Assembly: GCF_032854445.1 (NCBI RefSeq)
Contig: NC_088295.1
Span: 2,298,501 to 2,362,500 of the forward strand
Direction: 5' to 3'
DNA: 64,000 nt
Source: Liolophura sinensis
Lineage: Eukaryota; Mollusca; Polyplacophora; Chitonida; Chitonidae
Made by a program: the position numbers and the translations under genes. The notes beneath the pieces were generated by a model, which worked only from the letters and a program-made list of their open reading frames with translations, was not told the DNA's origin and did no database searches. Of this stretch, positions 49,415-61,099 are shown one piece after another (positions within the stretch are counted from its first letter, which is position 1; every line of letters starts with the position of its first letter).

Positions 49415-49981
49415 TTATTCGTGGCCTCCCATGGCGGCGCAGACAGCACGTTTCATAGACCGGTAGAACAGTTCCTGGCCTAGAGTGTTTAGGTGCACTC
49501 CGTCGTTGGTTAGAATTTGCTTTTGTAGTCGGATCAGTCCCCTGTGTCTCCAGAAGGTGGCCAATTGGTTTTTTGTCAGCTTCTTGTTAATTTCATGGAT
49601 TTTTGTATTATAAATGTGGACCGAAATTCGCCGAGTTACCTGACGGTAAAGAAGCTGGCTGATGTAGATCCATGGAATTTGGAATTTCGATTTAAGTGCA
49701 CCAACATAGTCTAAAATATCAGCGCAAATTGCTGCTGCTGATTTGTGAGAGTCCGCATCGTTTCCCCCAATGTGGAAGATAACTAGGTCAGGTTTTGTCT
49801 CCTGAAGGAGACTTTCCAATCTTCCAGAGCATCTAATTGTCCCAACTCTAGCTCCCCCAATACCAAAGAACCGAATGTCCTGGCCTGTTCCAAAGTCGAT
49901 TCTAGAGTTTGGGATCGAATTTCGAAGGATACTATTCTCCAGCCTATGAACGTTACTGCTGCCGATAATTAAGATTTTCAT
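49415..49981 (-). CDS. SGNH/GDSL-type hydrolase ORF, intact, 188 aa
   Basis: Uninterrupted ORF with the SGNH blocks. Block I is IIGSSNV (nucleophile Ser9 in G-x-S), an IGGARV glycine turn (41-46) stands for block II, block III is HIGGND (72-75), and block V is NDGVHL (Asp160, His163). No signal peptide and no membrane segment. SGNH enzymes are esterases or lipases, but the substrate is not predictable here. It lies on the same strand as, and about 0.7 kb beyond, the end of ORF2 of a decayed non-LTR element. From memory, SGNH domains occur in some retroelements (ORF1 of CR1/L2 types, an ORF of some Ngaro elements), so it may be element-borne rather than a host gene. A run of A precedes the ATG (oligo-T at 49986-49995). 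The ORF itself shows no break, unlike its neighbour. Confidence 0.8.
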   Translation of the reverse strand: MKILIIGSSNVHRLENSILRNSIPNSRIDFGTGQDIRFFGIGGARVGTIRCSGRLESLLQETKPDLVIFHIGGNDADSHKSAAAICADILDYVGALKSKFQIPWIYISQLLYRQVTRRISVHIYNTKIHEINKKLTKNQLATFWRHRGLIRLQKQILTNDGVHLNTLGQELFYRSMKRAVCAAMGGHE

Positions 49982-50369
49982 ACTTGTTTTTTTTTTGTTC
50001 CTGTGAAAACAAATAGAGAAAACAAATATACAAGTTAGTTGTATTTTTGATTAGCGAAGGGGTTTTGTTTATGAGATAATGTATATCTTAAGCAAGAAGA
50101 TATTTGATAAAACAGATACTTAGGAGCAAATTAGTGGTATAGCTACCAATCAAAAATTGATAGAGGGTTTCCCCTCGTATGATATATACACATTTGTAAA
50201 CAAATAGAAAATAAATATCAATTAATTAGAATAGATAAATAACAACAAACAAGAGGGCAGATTAGTAAATGGAGAAATATTATTAATTACTACTGTTATC
50301 AACTTTTATGGTTACATTGTTTTCGTGTGCTATGTTTTTGCAGATCGGTTTCATGGACGTTTTATCAAC

Positions 50370-50695
50370 CCTCAAGATCGAGGTATCGCCGATATAGTTG
50401 GGGATAAAGTTGTAGGAAGGAATTATATATCTGTGGAATAAACGGCCCTCAAAATCAAGGTATCGCCGTTGTTAGTATATGTGTTTGGTAATTTCGGAAA
50501 ATGCACTCTCTTTAATCAGATAAAGTGACGTATTGTTGACCAGACCAGAAACGGCCCTCAACGTCAAGGTATCGCCGTTGTTAGTATATGTGTTTGGTAA
50601 TTTCGGAAAATGCACTGTTTTTAATCAGAGAAGGTGACGTATTGTTGACTAGAGCAGAAACGGCCCTCAGAATCAAGGTATCGATTGATTGTTAT
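50370..50695. repeat. Tandem repeats of about 108 bp in the 3' region of the non-LTR element
   Basis: aacggccctca followed by caaggtatcgccg and gtatatgtgtttggtaat begins at about 50442, 50549 and 50659. A partial copy is seen at 50380. They lie just beyond the ORF2 stop, so they are probably its 3' UTR. Confidence 0.85.
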
Positions 50696-50702
50696 GTTTT
50701 AT

Positions 50703-51575
50703 TAGATTCGGCTTTCGTAACCCGTCGATTTGATGTAGTCTTTTAGTAAGGAGAATATTTGTGCTCTTATGTGTGGCTTGGGGTTAAGGATAGTCTGAAG
50801 GTGAAGTTCACATTTGTAGATTTTCAGGCATTCTGCCAATCGTCTTCGTTCTTTACTGTGTTTAACATTGCAGCAAATAGTGCTCTATGATTTCATCATC
50901 CTCTTGACAGGCTGGGCAAGTTGGTGAAGAATTTTGAATTATAGTTGCTAGATGTGCTTTGAGCCCTGTTTTCCCTAGTCTCAGGCGTGATATGGTTTTG
51001 TCATCTTGGTTATTCAATAATTGGAACGAATTTAATTTTGTAATCGTTCCGTCTAATATTTTATAGTGCCACCATCCACGGGATTCTTTGTCCCATTCCT
51101 CTTTCCACTGATTGTTAATTTGGGTATTGATCAATGTATATATTTCAGTTTGGCTCAGGGGAACGTCTATATCTTGTTGATATTTCTGTAGGCTCGATTT
51201 TGCTGCCTAATCTGCAGTTTCATTTCCTCGAATATTAACGTGCGCTGGAACCCATGCTAGAGTCACTTCGGTTTTTTGTTTCTGTATTTTGTTAGTTAGC
51301 GAGATTATTTCTTGTAGGAGGTCTGGTCTGCTCTCAGATTTGGAGTTTTGGATGGAAATTAATCCGCTGAGGGAGTCGCTTAGTATGGCTACTCGGTTTG
51401 GTTTGTTCTCAAGAATCCATTGTAGTGCCATTGTAATTGCAAATAATTCACTAGTATAGACGGAGAGGTGGTTGGGTAGTTTATAGTTTTTAACTATGTT
51501 TAGATCTGGTATTGCAAATGATGATCCAGTGTGACCCTGCACATTTTTTGATCCGTCAGTATATATTTTTAGATG
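50703..51575 (-). pseudogene. Non-LTR ORF2, RNase H domain and C-terminal Cys motif
   Basis: RNase H residues are visible in order: Asp in KIYTDGSKNV, Glu in YTSELFAI, Asp in ILSDSLSG, and Asp in RGNETAD. A stop follows at about 51205. The tail has GKTGLKAHLA, CPACQEDDEIIEHYLLQC, and ends after STGYESRI at about 50703. Confidence 0.87.
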
Positions 51576-51899
51576 ACCGTTGTAGTGTTCATGGAAGTGT
51601 TCTTAGGCTTGAGCTTTGATATATACTGGGTTTTCCAGTTTTGAAATTTGGTCGTGGAGTGCAATGTCTGTTTGGGGAGTTTGCAATAGCCACGGGGGTT
51701 GTTGTTGATATGCATTTTCTCGTTGCTTTGGCAAGGCAATGTCATATTTGCAAAGTAGTCTGTTGATTTCATATCCTATTGGAGCTGAGTGTATGTCCAT
51801 TTTTTTTCCCAGATATTCATTTTCAGAATATGGGTGGATTAGATTGTAACATGGATGTGTATTACCGTAAGCGCCTATTTTTCCTGCATATTTGAGGGT

Positions 51900-53170
51900 T
51901 AGTTGTTCTCTTCTAAGGTAAAGGGGTTTTTCAAGTGTTTCTACTTAGAGACTGCAAAGCAAAGTGCCTTTGAAGGTTCCTGTTGCTACTTTTAAGGCAG
52001 AATATTGAATACTATCAATTCGCTGAAATAAAGTTTTGCACGCGGATTGATAGACTATTGCACCATAGTCTGTTTTGGAGCGAATTAGACACTGGTACAT
52101 TTTTATGAGTGTGGTTTTGTTAGCTCCCCATTTAGTGCCTGAAATGATTGAGATCGCGCCTAATGATCTCATTAGATTGAGATCGCGTTGACATCAAATT
52201 GTGAGGTCATCAGTATGATCTTTCCATCTTAATCTGCTATCAAGAATCATACCTAGGTATTTCACTTTTTCTTTGATTTCAATTTTCTTTTTACCTAAGA
52301 AAAGTTCAATATTCACTTTTCTTCCGTTTGTAAAAACAATACCTGTCGTTTTAGTGGCTGAGAATTTAAATCCCCAGTGGTTGGTCCAGTTCGAGATGGT
52401 GTTTAATGTTTTCTGTATAGCATTTTTTATTTTCTTTATAGATTTGCCTGTTTTCCATATTGCCGCATCGTCAGCAAATAGTGACTGCTCTATTTTTGGA
52501 TGGTTGCTGTCTATTGTATTTGCTAAACCGTTTATCAGAATGTTAAGTAACGTCGGGCTTAGTATGCTCCCTTGAGGTGTACCATTTTGTTGAGTGTGTC
52601 TTTTAGATGAAGTTTGTCCAAGTCTGACTTTAAAGTTCCGATTTGTTAGGAAATCATTTATCCAATGTTAAATTCTTCCTTTTATCCCGAGTTTATCGAA
52701 TTGGAGTATAACTCCATCCTGCCAAACGAGGTCGAAGGCTTTTTCAATATCTAGAAAAACAGAAAGAGTGAATTCGCGCCTACTTATCCCCTTTCGGATT
52801 TGATGTTGTAATTTTGTTAAATGATCGTATGTACTTGGTCCTTTTCTAAATCCACTTTGTGTTTCATTTAGTACTTTATTTGTAGCAAGATGAAATTCTA
52901 GTCTGTTTTTGACCATAGTTTCCATTAGTTTACACAGGCATGACGTGAGTGATATTGGGCGGTAGGAGGAGCTATCTGATGGGTTTTTTCCAGTTTTTGG
53001 GATGGGAATGACAATGGACGATTTCCAGCTTTGTGGCAGCTTTTTTTTCCTCCAACTTGTATTTATGAGTTTTAGTATTATATTTTGTGTTTTAAGCGGT
53101 AAGTGTTTCAGGATTTTGTACCCTAATTCGCAAATTTGGCTTTGGCACGGTAGACTGATTTTTTGGCTTC
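51900..53170 (-). pseudogene. Non-LTR ORF2, reverse transcriptase domain, broken
   Basis: Segments: SWKSSIVIPIPKTGKNPSDS and YRPISLTSCLCKLMETMV, GFRKGPSTYDHL, motif A in SVFLDIEKAFDLVW, GTPQGSILSPTLLN, the catalytic LFADDAA near 52466-52482, LGMILDSRLRWKDH, then the thumb TTLIKMYQCLIRSKTDYGA. Stops at about 52672, 52190 and 51945 interrupt it. Confidence 0.87.
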
Positions 53171-53175
53171 AGTTT

Positions 53176-54090
53176 TTAAGTTTTTGTATTTTTCGTGGTC
53201 TGTATGTAATATGGTTCTTTTGAATTTTCGCAGTGCTCTTTTTTGTTTCTTATATTTGCAGCACACTCACTGTTCCACAAGGGAACAGGATTTGCAGGCC
53301 TTTTATGCTGGGAGGAAATAGGGTTGTGTTGTTCTGCAATCCTGAGTATATTATCACGTTTTTGGTTGAATAGGTCTATATCGGAGAGGCAGTCATCGTC
53401 AATGAATATATTTTGGCAATCTTTCTTAAAATTTTTCCAGTTTGCTTTGTGGAACAGAAATTTGGGGTTGTTGAGATTTACTTCAGATTGAGGTGACATA
53501 CCAAGTTCTGTCATGATAGCGAAATGGTCACTCCCGAGTGTATCTGGTATAACATTCCAGCCTGCTTTAGGTGCGAGATCGGGTGTGCTAATAGTGAGAT
53601 CTATTGCTGAAGTGATGCCTGTGACGAAGTCTGTTCTTGTTCCTTCGCCGTCGTTTAGGAAAACCAGGTTGTGTTCTTCTAACCATGCTTGTACTGTGTT
53701 ACCACGATCGTCATTATGTTTACACTTTGCATCCCATACAGGGCTATGGCTATTGAAATCGCCGCAGATAATAGCACTTGGGCTGAAGATGGAAATAATA
53801 TTGTCGAGTTCTGTTTTGGATATTTTCCTCATACTTCCGGGAGAGTATATGTTTATAATGTGGATTGGTTTATTTTCGTGGTATATTTGCACAGGTGTAT
53901 GATGTTTTCCTTGACAAGGATAAGATTTCCACCCAGTCGGTCTTGTAAGCTATCACATCGGTGGGGTTGTTTCCTGGTTTGAGGAAGGTTTCGTGAATAC
54001 AAATAACCTATGGTTTGTTTTAGAGGTAAGTACTTTAAGGTTGTCTCCGTTTGTTGGAATGCCGCGGGCATTCCATTGTAGGATTTTGAT
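53176..54090 (-). pseudogene. Non-LTR ORF2, endonuclease domain, frameshifted
   Basis: It begins near 54090 with ILQWNARG, the usual start of this endonuclease. After frame breaks it continues with HIINIYSPGS, ICGDFNSHSPVWDA (catalytic Asp/Asn), LTISTPDL and LGSDHFAI (catalytic Ser-Asp-His). It makes the target-site nick in intact elements. Confidence 0.87.
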
Positions 54091-54533
54091 GTGATTTTGA
54101 TTGAATTTATTGATCGAAATTTGGAGCCATACGGTTGATCATCGTTGGGGATGTAATTATATGACGTATTTAGTCGTTCTGATATTTTGGTTGGAGTAGA
54201 TGCCTTCTGGGCAAATTTTGTGTTCATTCCCCATTCAATTATTTCTTTTGGGGTGAATTTCCAATTTAGAAAGTCATGTGTGATATTGGTTATTATGTCA
54301 GTTTTGGTTCTATTTGTTGACCGTTGATTGTGAAAGGAGTTGATCACTATATTTATAAAACCCAGAAATTCCAGTTTACTCATGACAATTTGGTCGGTTT
54401 GTTCGGTTCCGGTTTCCTGTGCATGATTTTCTAGTTCACTTTGCGCTGGCATTGTGTCCTTAGAATTTAAGCTTGGTAGCACGCTTTCTTTGGTGAGTTT
54501 TTGTGTCTGCCTGGCTTGTTTGACAACTTCGGC

Positions 54534-55291
54534 CTAGCTTACTCCTTTGTCTGCCTTTATAAACTCGATTGTTTTGGCTCTTTTGTATGCGTTGCACCCT
54601 TTATATCCTGCTGAGTGGTTTTGTTTGCAGTTTGCGTAGGTGGTTTTTGTTTCCGTACAATTTTGATATTCGTGTTTTCCTGAACATTTAGGACAAACTA
54701 TGTCGGATTTACAAACTTTCTTTGTTTGACCAAATTTTTGGCACTGGTAGCAACGTCTCGGCGCTTCATAGAAAGGCTTTACAATAATGTTGTGCAGGGA
54801 CAGCTGAACTGTTTCTGGTAATTTTAATCCTTTAAAGACAAGCATTACGCTTGCTGTTGGTGTATTTCCCTTACTAAGACGTTTTGCATACAGGACATTT
54901 TGATCTTTGAGCTTATTCATCAGATCTTCCATTTTGGTATGTAGGTCAATGCCATATATTACACCTTTACATTGTGTTCTTCGAGGTGTATATGTTTAAT
55001 ATTTACTGGTTTGTCTGCTAGAAGGTCAACCTGTAGAAATTTCTGGAACTGCGTTTCGGATCTGCAACGGATTTTAAGGTCACCGCCAGGTAGTTCCGTA
55101 ACGCTGTGGACATCCCCAGCTTTCTTTTTCAGGTCTTGGGCTAGTTTCTGTTTAGGGAATTGGCTAGCCCTCATATTCACTAAACTCTGAATAATTGCTA
55201 TAAAGCTGGCAATGTTTGTAGGAGGGCTATGGGCGAAACGCTTCGGTGACTTGTTCAGTTCAGGGATATCAGTCGCCTTGCGTTTGGCCAT
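54534..55291 (-). pseudogene. Non-LTR ORF1 (gag-like, zinc knuckles), frameshifted
   Basis: N-terminal part MAKRKATDIPELNKSPKRFA and downstream to a stop at 54959. A one-base shift restores the frame through KLPETVQLSLHN and the cysteine-rich block CYQCQKFGQTKKVC, CPKCSGKHEYQNC, which are CCHC zinc knuckles binding element RNA. An in-frame TAG at 54534 precedes a continuation (AEVVKQARQTQKL). Confidence 0.85.
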
Positions 55292-55300
55292 GTTAGATGA

Positions 55301-56090
55301 GGGGGAGGGATTGTCGAAAGTTTGCTAGGTTGAGGCTTCTTTAAAAGGAAAGGAGTAATGAAACGATTATACTTAGCTGTTTTGCTTCTTTCTTTCTTCT
55401 TATAGGAGTGTAAGGGTTTACGTTTCTGGTTTACGTTTCTTGTTTTCCTTTCTTCTTCTGTTGCCTGTCTTTCTTGGTTGCGTGGTAGGAAGCTCAGTAT
55501 AGTTCAGACACGTAAAGCTCAGCTCAGACACGGAAAGCACATATATATATGGTCTACGCTTGCAGTTCTTAGACCCTCTCTGGCTGACACGTAAAGCTCA
55601 GTGCTTCAAAATCATTAGTTTTCAAGTGAGACTAAAGGATGTTGTAAAGTAGACAACCTCGTCTAACAGCGGTTCACCGTGAACGACGATCGTGCGAGGG
55701 ACTAAAAGTGGGAATTTGCCCAGTATTTATAGTCTATGCTCATAAATATTCATGAGTACCAAGGATGGTACTCAGGGCACTGATTGGCTAATACCAAAGT
55801 AACAACATATATGTATAGAAATACTATACATGTACATGTGTATCTAATCTCATGGCGCAACAATCTAACTGTAAATACATTTTTTTTAGATAATGGAAAG
55901 ATGAACAATACCTTGTAGGTAGAAGGGAGATGAGCCTGTAGAGTGAAACTATTTACTTTCTCAAATACAAGTTAATGCGCCTTTTGAAACTCTTCAATAT
56001 GAGTTTAACACTAAAGGATGTCGTAAAGTAGACAATCTCGTCTAACGGCAGTTCACCGTGAACGACGATCGTGAGCGATGAAACAACAAC
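55301..56090. repeat. Flank of the non-LTR element with a 70-bp direct repeat
   Basis: 55631-55698 and 56011-56080 share actaaaggatg(t/c)(t/c)gtaaagtagacaa, ctcgtctaac and gttcaccgtgaacgacgatcgtg. They contain the palindrome gttcaccgtgaac and are 380 bp apart in the same orientation. cacgtaaagctcag is also repeated near 55510 and 55590. They could be 5' UTR monomers of the element or remnants of another one. Confidence 0.7.
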
Positions 56091-57650
56091 AACAACCAAA
56101 ATGATTTAGTGTCTTAAACTTGGTACAAAGGACGTTTTATGCCAAAATCATGCCACAGTCAGTGAGTACTAATGTTGTTTTAACTGGAAAGATGCTGTAC
56201 GTAGTTTGTTACAACAAGAATATGTCCAAAAGTAATGGAAACTCTACTCGAATTTGTCACTTCAAAATATTAACAATGGCGGATGTTTCGCCAAACTTAA
56301 GGTCGCTAGAAAAATGTTGTTTGCAACCTAGCCAAAAAATATCTGATCACTAAGCTTGGAGAGAAACTCCTTCAACATGTAAATGTATTATATGTGAAAT
56401 ATGGTCATCTAAGTAAATCATCAAGTATTAAAATTCTTACGTTGGAAAGAACAGGGGTCCACGGAAACTGCGTCCTTCAAAAGTCATATCAAGGCGCCAA
56501 AAACAACTTGCGCTCATGAGTCCACAAAATATCCTATCTCTTATATGTTAAAAAAATATTTCAAAATATTCCACAAAAATTCTAATTTAATTAAGGGTAT
56601 CTGTAACCCATAAAAATTTACATTCTACAGGTAAAACCTGTGTCTATGTTATGGACAAGGCAGAAAATGAAGCCCTAACCTCCCCATGGAATTATATGAA
56701 ATAATAGACTGTCTCTAGCAAATTCGCCACACTTTGTTGTTCTCTTTTTTTACTGTTGGGGGCGGGGGGGGGGGGGGGGTGGAGGGGCCGAGGCAAATAC
56801 GTTTTTGTGAGATAAGATATAGGCTGTCTTGTATTAAATAAGTGTTACCATAAATTAGAAATGAGAATTAAGCTATTGTATTACGTGATGTGTGGCAACT
56901 ATAGCGAGCTCATGCGTGAACCCTGGTTGAGAGGACATGTGGTCCTGTAGCTATCAGTGACATTAACATGTTATGCGTATAGCGGAAGTATAAGGCTGAA
57001 CATTTGTTATATATGTATTTAATTAACTGTTGTGTAACTGCGTGTTCATTGATTTTTCAGAAAGTTACATTTATGGTGCCCTGATTTTCTCCACTCCACA
57101 GTGTCCGAAACTAAAAAAAAGAGAGATATTTCAGTGCTATTATAGCAGTCTATCATTTCTCGATTTTATGACCTGTACTTTGCTTCAGTCTATGCTTGGA
57201 GCTTTATAAGTCGCATGCTTGGCATATAACAGGAAAAGAAGAGCAAAACAGAACTGAAAAAGAAGTCGCCACACGAGTGTGTCAGCAGCTGTTACTCACA
57301 GCTGTAGTCATTTTCGCTTCTTGAGATGCACACTTTCGTGCACTAGAGCCGATTCCCCGCGTGACCATACCATGTCCTATTAGGTTAATTGTTTTCGGAA
57401 TTCTTAATTAGAAAAAGAATGTCTAATATCCTGCCCTTTGCACTGATTATTTAAACACATTATTCCACGTAGGATAGAACAAGATTTAATGGCTTTGTTT
57501 TCGCTGTTGCCCAACCTGCTGTAATGATTTAAAACATTTATATGGAAATGGTGAATAAAAATCAAAACTGAAGACACGACAGACATTTCAGCACATGGCA
57601 ATTTGGTCATTGTCCATAACATATAAATACATGTATGGTGAAAATTAAAT
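56091..57650. other. Intergenic, no gene seen
   Basis: Contains a poly-G tract at about 56758-56780 (ggggcgggggg...). No domain recognised in the short ORFs. Confidence 0.4.
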
Positions 57651-57895
57651 GCAGAAACTTATTCCAACTACATAAAAACTTATCCCAATCACATAAACTT
57701 ACCTGAACCGCATAAAAACTTAACCCAAGCACATAAAAACTTACCTCAAACACATAAAAACTTATCCCAAGCACATAAAAACTTACCTCAACCGCATAAA
57801 AAACTTATCCCAAGCACATAAAAACTTACCTCAACCGCATAAAAACTTATCCCAACCACATAAAAACTTATCCCAGCCACACAAACATTACACGT
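57650..57895. repeat. Minisatellite, about 19-21 bp unit, about 12 copies
   Basis: The unit is cataaaaacttatcccaa or the ttacctcaaccg variant. Confidence 0.9.
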
Positions 57896-59235
57896 ACATG
57901 TGAAGTATAGCCTGAGGCTAATAATTAGAAAAATAACCAATGACCTCGGTATGAAGTTTGATATCTATATATATTCCAAATAGATGGTGGGCGTCCAAAA
58001 AAGTATAAAATAAAATTTTTTAGTGATGTTGGAAAGACGCTAGGAATGTTCAAGAGGTACGAATGAAATTAGTATAGAAATCATGTGCCATGCTAGCTTA
58101 ATCGTTTATCCGTAAGTTAAGCTGTAAGTTGTGCACTACTCTAATCTATAGGAAATTATGAAGATTTCATAAACGTGAATTACGTTTCACGATATAGGTC
58201 TATTCGTCTAAACAGACATTCGTATACCACAGTCAAACAATAAGGACGTTCCGGATCAATAATCGCACGACCAAATCCCAAAGCGACCTATAACACAAAC
58301 CTCCAAAGAACTAAGAAAGTATACAAAGCGCGAAAATAGGACGGAATCATGCAAAGAGAAGCTGTCAACAGTTTTCATTGATATTGGCAAGTCGCAAGGT
58401 ATATTCTAGGCGACTGAGGGAAATCCGTATCCGTACTATAAGTACACATATTTTTGATGATTCACTGTGTGCTTGGAAGTTTGTATAAGAGACTATGTGA
58501 AATTTGTTCTTATTTCATTTTCTATATATCTAACTGTTAAATATACAGGTGAACTTCAACATTGTAGGCTGCCAACACTGATGTATCAGCATAATTCTAT
58601 ATCTGTACCTTTGTCTACACACATAGTAATGTATATATAGACGATTATTTATTAGCAATACTGATAACACGGCCGATTTCACAATGAATTCAATTGAGTT
58701 GTGCAAGTGATCTTCAGTATAGGCCTTTTATATGATAATATATGGAAACCTAATAAAGCCACAACGTTTATAGTCCGTGCTATTTGGCACATAGCCAGGA
58801 AAATGTGCAAAATTATGGTTTCTTTGATAATGTACACTGTATATACGCGCATTTTGTTAGTGTTCTTTATGTATATATCTGACAAGGACTTACACACGTG
58901 ACCTGTTTTCTACAGCCTGTACAATATACGGCACAATTCATTTGAGGTAACCATGCGTAAGAACTGGAGTTGAGATTCTGTCCCTTGTGACTGTTTGAAA
59001 GAATTGATTACCTCTGTTTGTACTCTAAGAAAAGGCGTTCCTTGACTCCCTGCTCTGGAGAACCAAACCTCAACGTTTGTGGATTCAAGCAAGGATGGAC
59101 CACATTGCACTAAAAAATTATCTGTGCATTTTGACATAAAGTCTTTCGCCTGAGTGATACCAGAAAGCACCCTGTTCTTATAGCATAATATGGCAGGTGA
59201 TGTATGTTCAACAGAATAAGCCGTTAGCCTACTGT
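57896..59235. other. Intergenic, no gene recognised
   Basis: A 116-codon ORF on the minus strand (58910-59260) has ordinary amino-acid composition but no domain that I recognise. It overlaps the following minisatellite at its start. Confidence 0.35.
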
Positions 59236-59505
59236 ACCGTTTACATGTTGAATTACACATAACTTAGCCTAATGTAGCGCTTACATGTTGAATTACACAT
59301 AACTTAGCCTAATGTAGCGTTTACATGTTGAATTACACATAACTTAGCCTAATGTAGCGCTTACATGTTGAATTACACATAACTTGGCCTAATGTAGCGT
59401 TTACATGTTGAATTACATATAACTTAGCTTAATGTAGTGTTTACATGTTGAATTACACATAACTTAGCCTAATATAGCGTTTACAAGTTGAATTACACAT
59501 AACTT
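59225..59505. repeat. Minisatellite, 40-bp unit, about 7 copies
   Basis: The unit contains gtttacatgttgaattac followed by acataacttagcctaatgtagc. Confidence 0.94.
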
Positions 59506-60225
59506 TGACAGAAGAACCTGTTGCAGTAACATAATGCATTGTATCATTCCTCAGAATGATAATTTAACGGATTATTTTGTTTTGAGGGTATAAATACGGC
59601 ACTCATGCACAAGAAGGAAACGTTATCTCTTAGTCTGTTTGTCAAGCACTAGGGGCTGCACTTGTATATACATGTATGTGTAAGTCGTAATCCTTAATCT
59701 GTGAAGTCTCATATAAATTCGCATGGATTCAATCTGTGGGCTACACATAAATATGTGTCACGGCCGACAGTACAGAATGGTGAGGTATGAAGGATGTGAA
59801 TAACACAGATACAGTTAGACAACAAAAGCTTACTCTACAGTAACTACAAAAGGGATTCTAAATTAAGGATGTGTGTGAATGGCGCAGATGCTGACAATCA
59901 CTTATACAGTATCCTACGAGTGCATTACGGGATATATAGGTCTATGGATGATTTGGATAATAGACTAACATTCCTGACGGTAAACTAAGCACCAGATAGG
60001 ACGTGAAAGACAGATGACGTGACAGATGGTGTAGATAAATAGACTGCACTCACTTACTGTATACCTACGTAGTGGATAGATTTGTTTTCGATGTGCATAT
60101 AAATAGATAGACCAGTCTGTGCATGTTCTGCAAATATATACAGACATAAGACTATATACGCATAGAGTAATGTAGACTGTATAACTATTTGCAGATATGC
60201 GATTCTGTACAAACTCAATAACAGA
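59506..60225. other. Intergenic, no feature seen
   Basis: No gene or repeat recognised before the SINE. Confidence 0.4.
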
Positions 60226-60226
60226 C

Positions 60227-60446
60227 ACCGGCCCGGATAGCACAGTTGGTAGAGCGTCCGCTTCGGGACCGGTAGATCCAGGATCAATCCTTGATCGAGT
60301 CACACCTAAGACTTTAAAAGAGGAAGTTGTATCTTCCTCGCTTGGCCTTCAGCCAAGGGGGTGGGAATCTGTCCTTACACGTACATGCACCCTAAGGATT
60401 CCTTCGTCGAAGGAAAAATTGTCTCGTACGACGTTAAACCCCAAGC
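60227..60446 (+). mobile_element. SINE, ACTC-tail family, internally deleted
   Basis: The head accggcccggatagcacag, box B-like ggatcaatcc and actttaaaagaggaagttgt are as in the copy at 24721. About 140 bp are missing between the cttcagc and tacatgcaccctaag parts, and the ACTC tail is absent. Not a functional tRNA gene. Confidence 0.88.
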
Positions 60447-60459
60447 TTTGATGTGCTAT

Positions 60460-60550
60460 CACCATAAACCCATGCGCTTGTTGTGAGCTCAAGTCCAACT
60501 CCAGCTAATGGGAAGGTCTGCACAGCAACCTGTGCATAGTAGTTTCTCTA
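60460..60550 (+). mobile_element. SINE middle fragment, AATA-tail family
   Basis: gttgtgagctcaagtcca, gggaaggtctgcacagcaacc match the body of the copy at 27733. Confidence 0.6.
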
Positions 60551-60583
60551 TACAGAGAAAAGTCAACCTTAGAATATTGGCAA

Positions 60584-60931
60584 GTGGCTAAGGTAAGGGA
60601 AGCCTACCCGATATGTAATGCCATTCGGAATACCCCGGTAGTGCTTCACGGATTCAAACCACCTTCACTCCTGCCAAAAATCGCATTTTTCCAGGATTTG
60701 TCAACCTACATCAGAACCTTGTTCTACTATTTAGTGATCTGCCTAAAGGCCTGTCTACCTGAGGATATAGTGGCAGAAATCGCCGGCATAGCCGCGATGA
60801 AGTCGCCTAACCATCATGCATGGATTCCAACTCTTCAGCATAATCTTTATCTGAAACATCTCCATCGGTACATTACGTCAGTACATGGACGGCCAACATG
60901 TTGGCCATTACAGAACCAGACACCTGCCTAA
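60584..60931 (+). CDS. Unrecognised ORF, 115 codons
   Basis: Open frame MAKVREAYPICNAIRNTPVV to PLQNQTPA. Composition is protein-like (EDIVAEIAGIAAMKSPNHHA), but I recognise no domain. It begins next to SINE debris and may be part of an old mobile element. The upstream frame is open further (LEYWQVAKVREA). Low support as a gene. Confidence 0.2.
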   Translation: MAKVREAYPICNAIRNTPVVLHGFKPPSLLPKIAFFQDLSTYIRTLFYYLVICLKACLPEDIVAEIAGIAAMKSPNHHAWIPTLQHNLYLKHLHRYITSVHGRPTCWPLQNQTPA

Positions 60932-61099
60932 TCTGTTTGACGAGACAGAGCGAGACGTGTAGCCCTATGTAACACACAGGTCCGAGTCATCCCGGGCTGA
61001 AGTTTAAGAGTACTTGAATGTTCACAGTTTCGCGTTCGGAAAGTAAATAAAGCCAGGTGGAGCTGCTTAACCCTTCAATAAACAGGCTTCAGTTGCGTG

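Larger units (their letters stand above)
50340..55300 (-). mobile_element. I-like (RNase H-bearing) non-LTR retrotransposon, decayed
   Basis: On the minus strand in order: ORF1 with CCHC zinc knuckles (about 55291-54534), ORF2 with apurinic-type endonuclease (from about 54090), reverse transcriptase with FADD, RNase H with its acidic residues, a C-terminal cysteine motif, and a 3' region with tandem repeats. Endonuclease followed by reverse transcriptase and then RNase H is the arrangement of the I/Nimb-type group of the jockey superfamily. Several frameshifts and stops in both ORFs make this copy non-autonomous. Exact ends and target-site duplication were not found. Confidence 0.88.

Noticed and set aside
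52273-55190. Plus-strand ORFs (52273-52575, 53243-53491, 53513-53902, 54972-55190)
   Set aside because: Antisense shadows of the minus-strand non-LTR element.
58910-59260. 116-codon minus-strand ORF
   Set aside because: No domain recognised. Its start overlaps the 40-bp minisatellite, so it is not supported as a gene.
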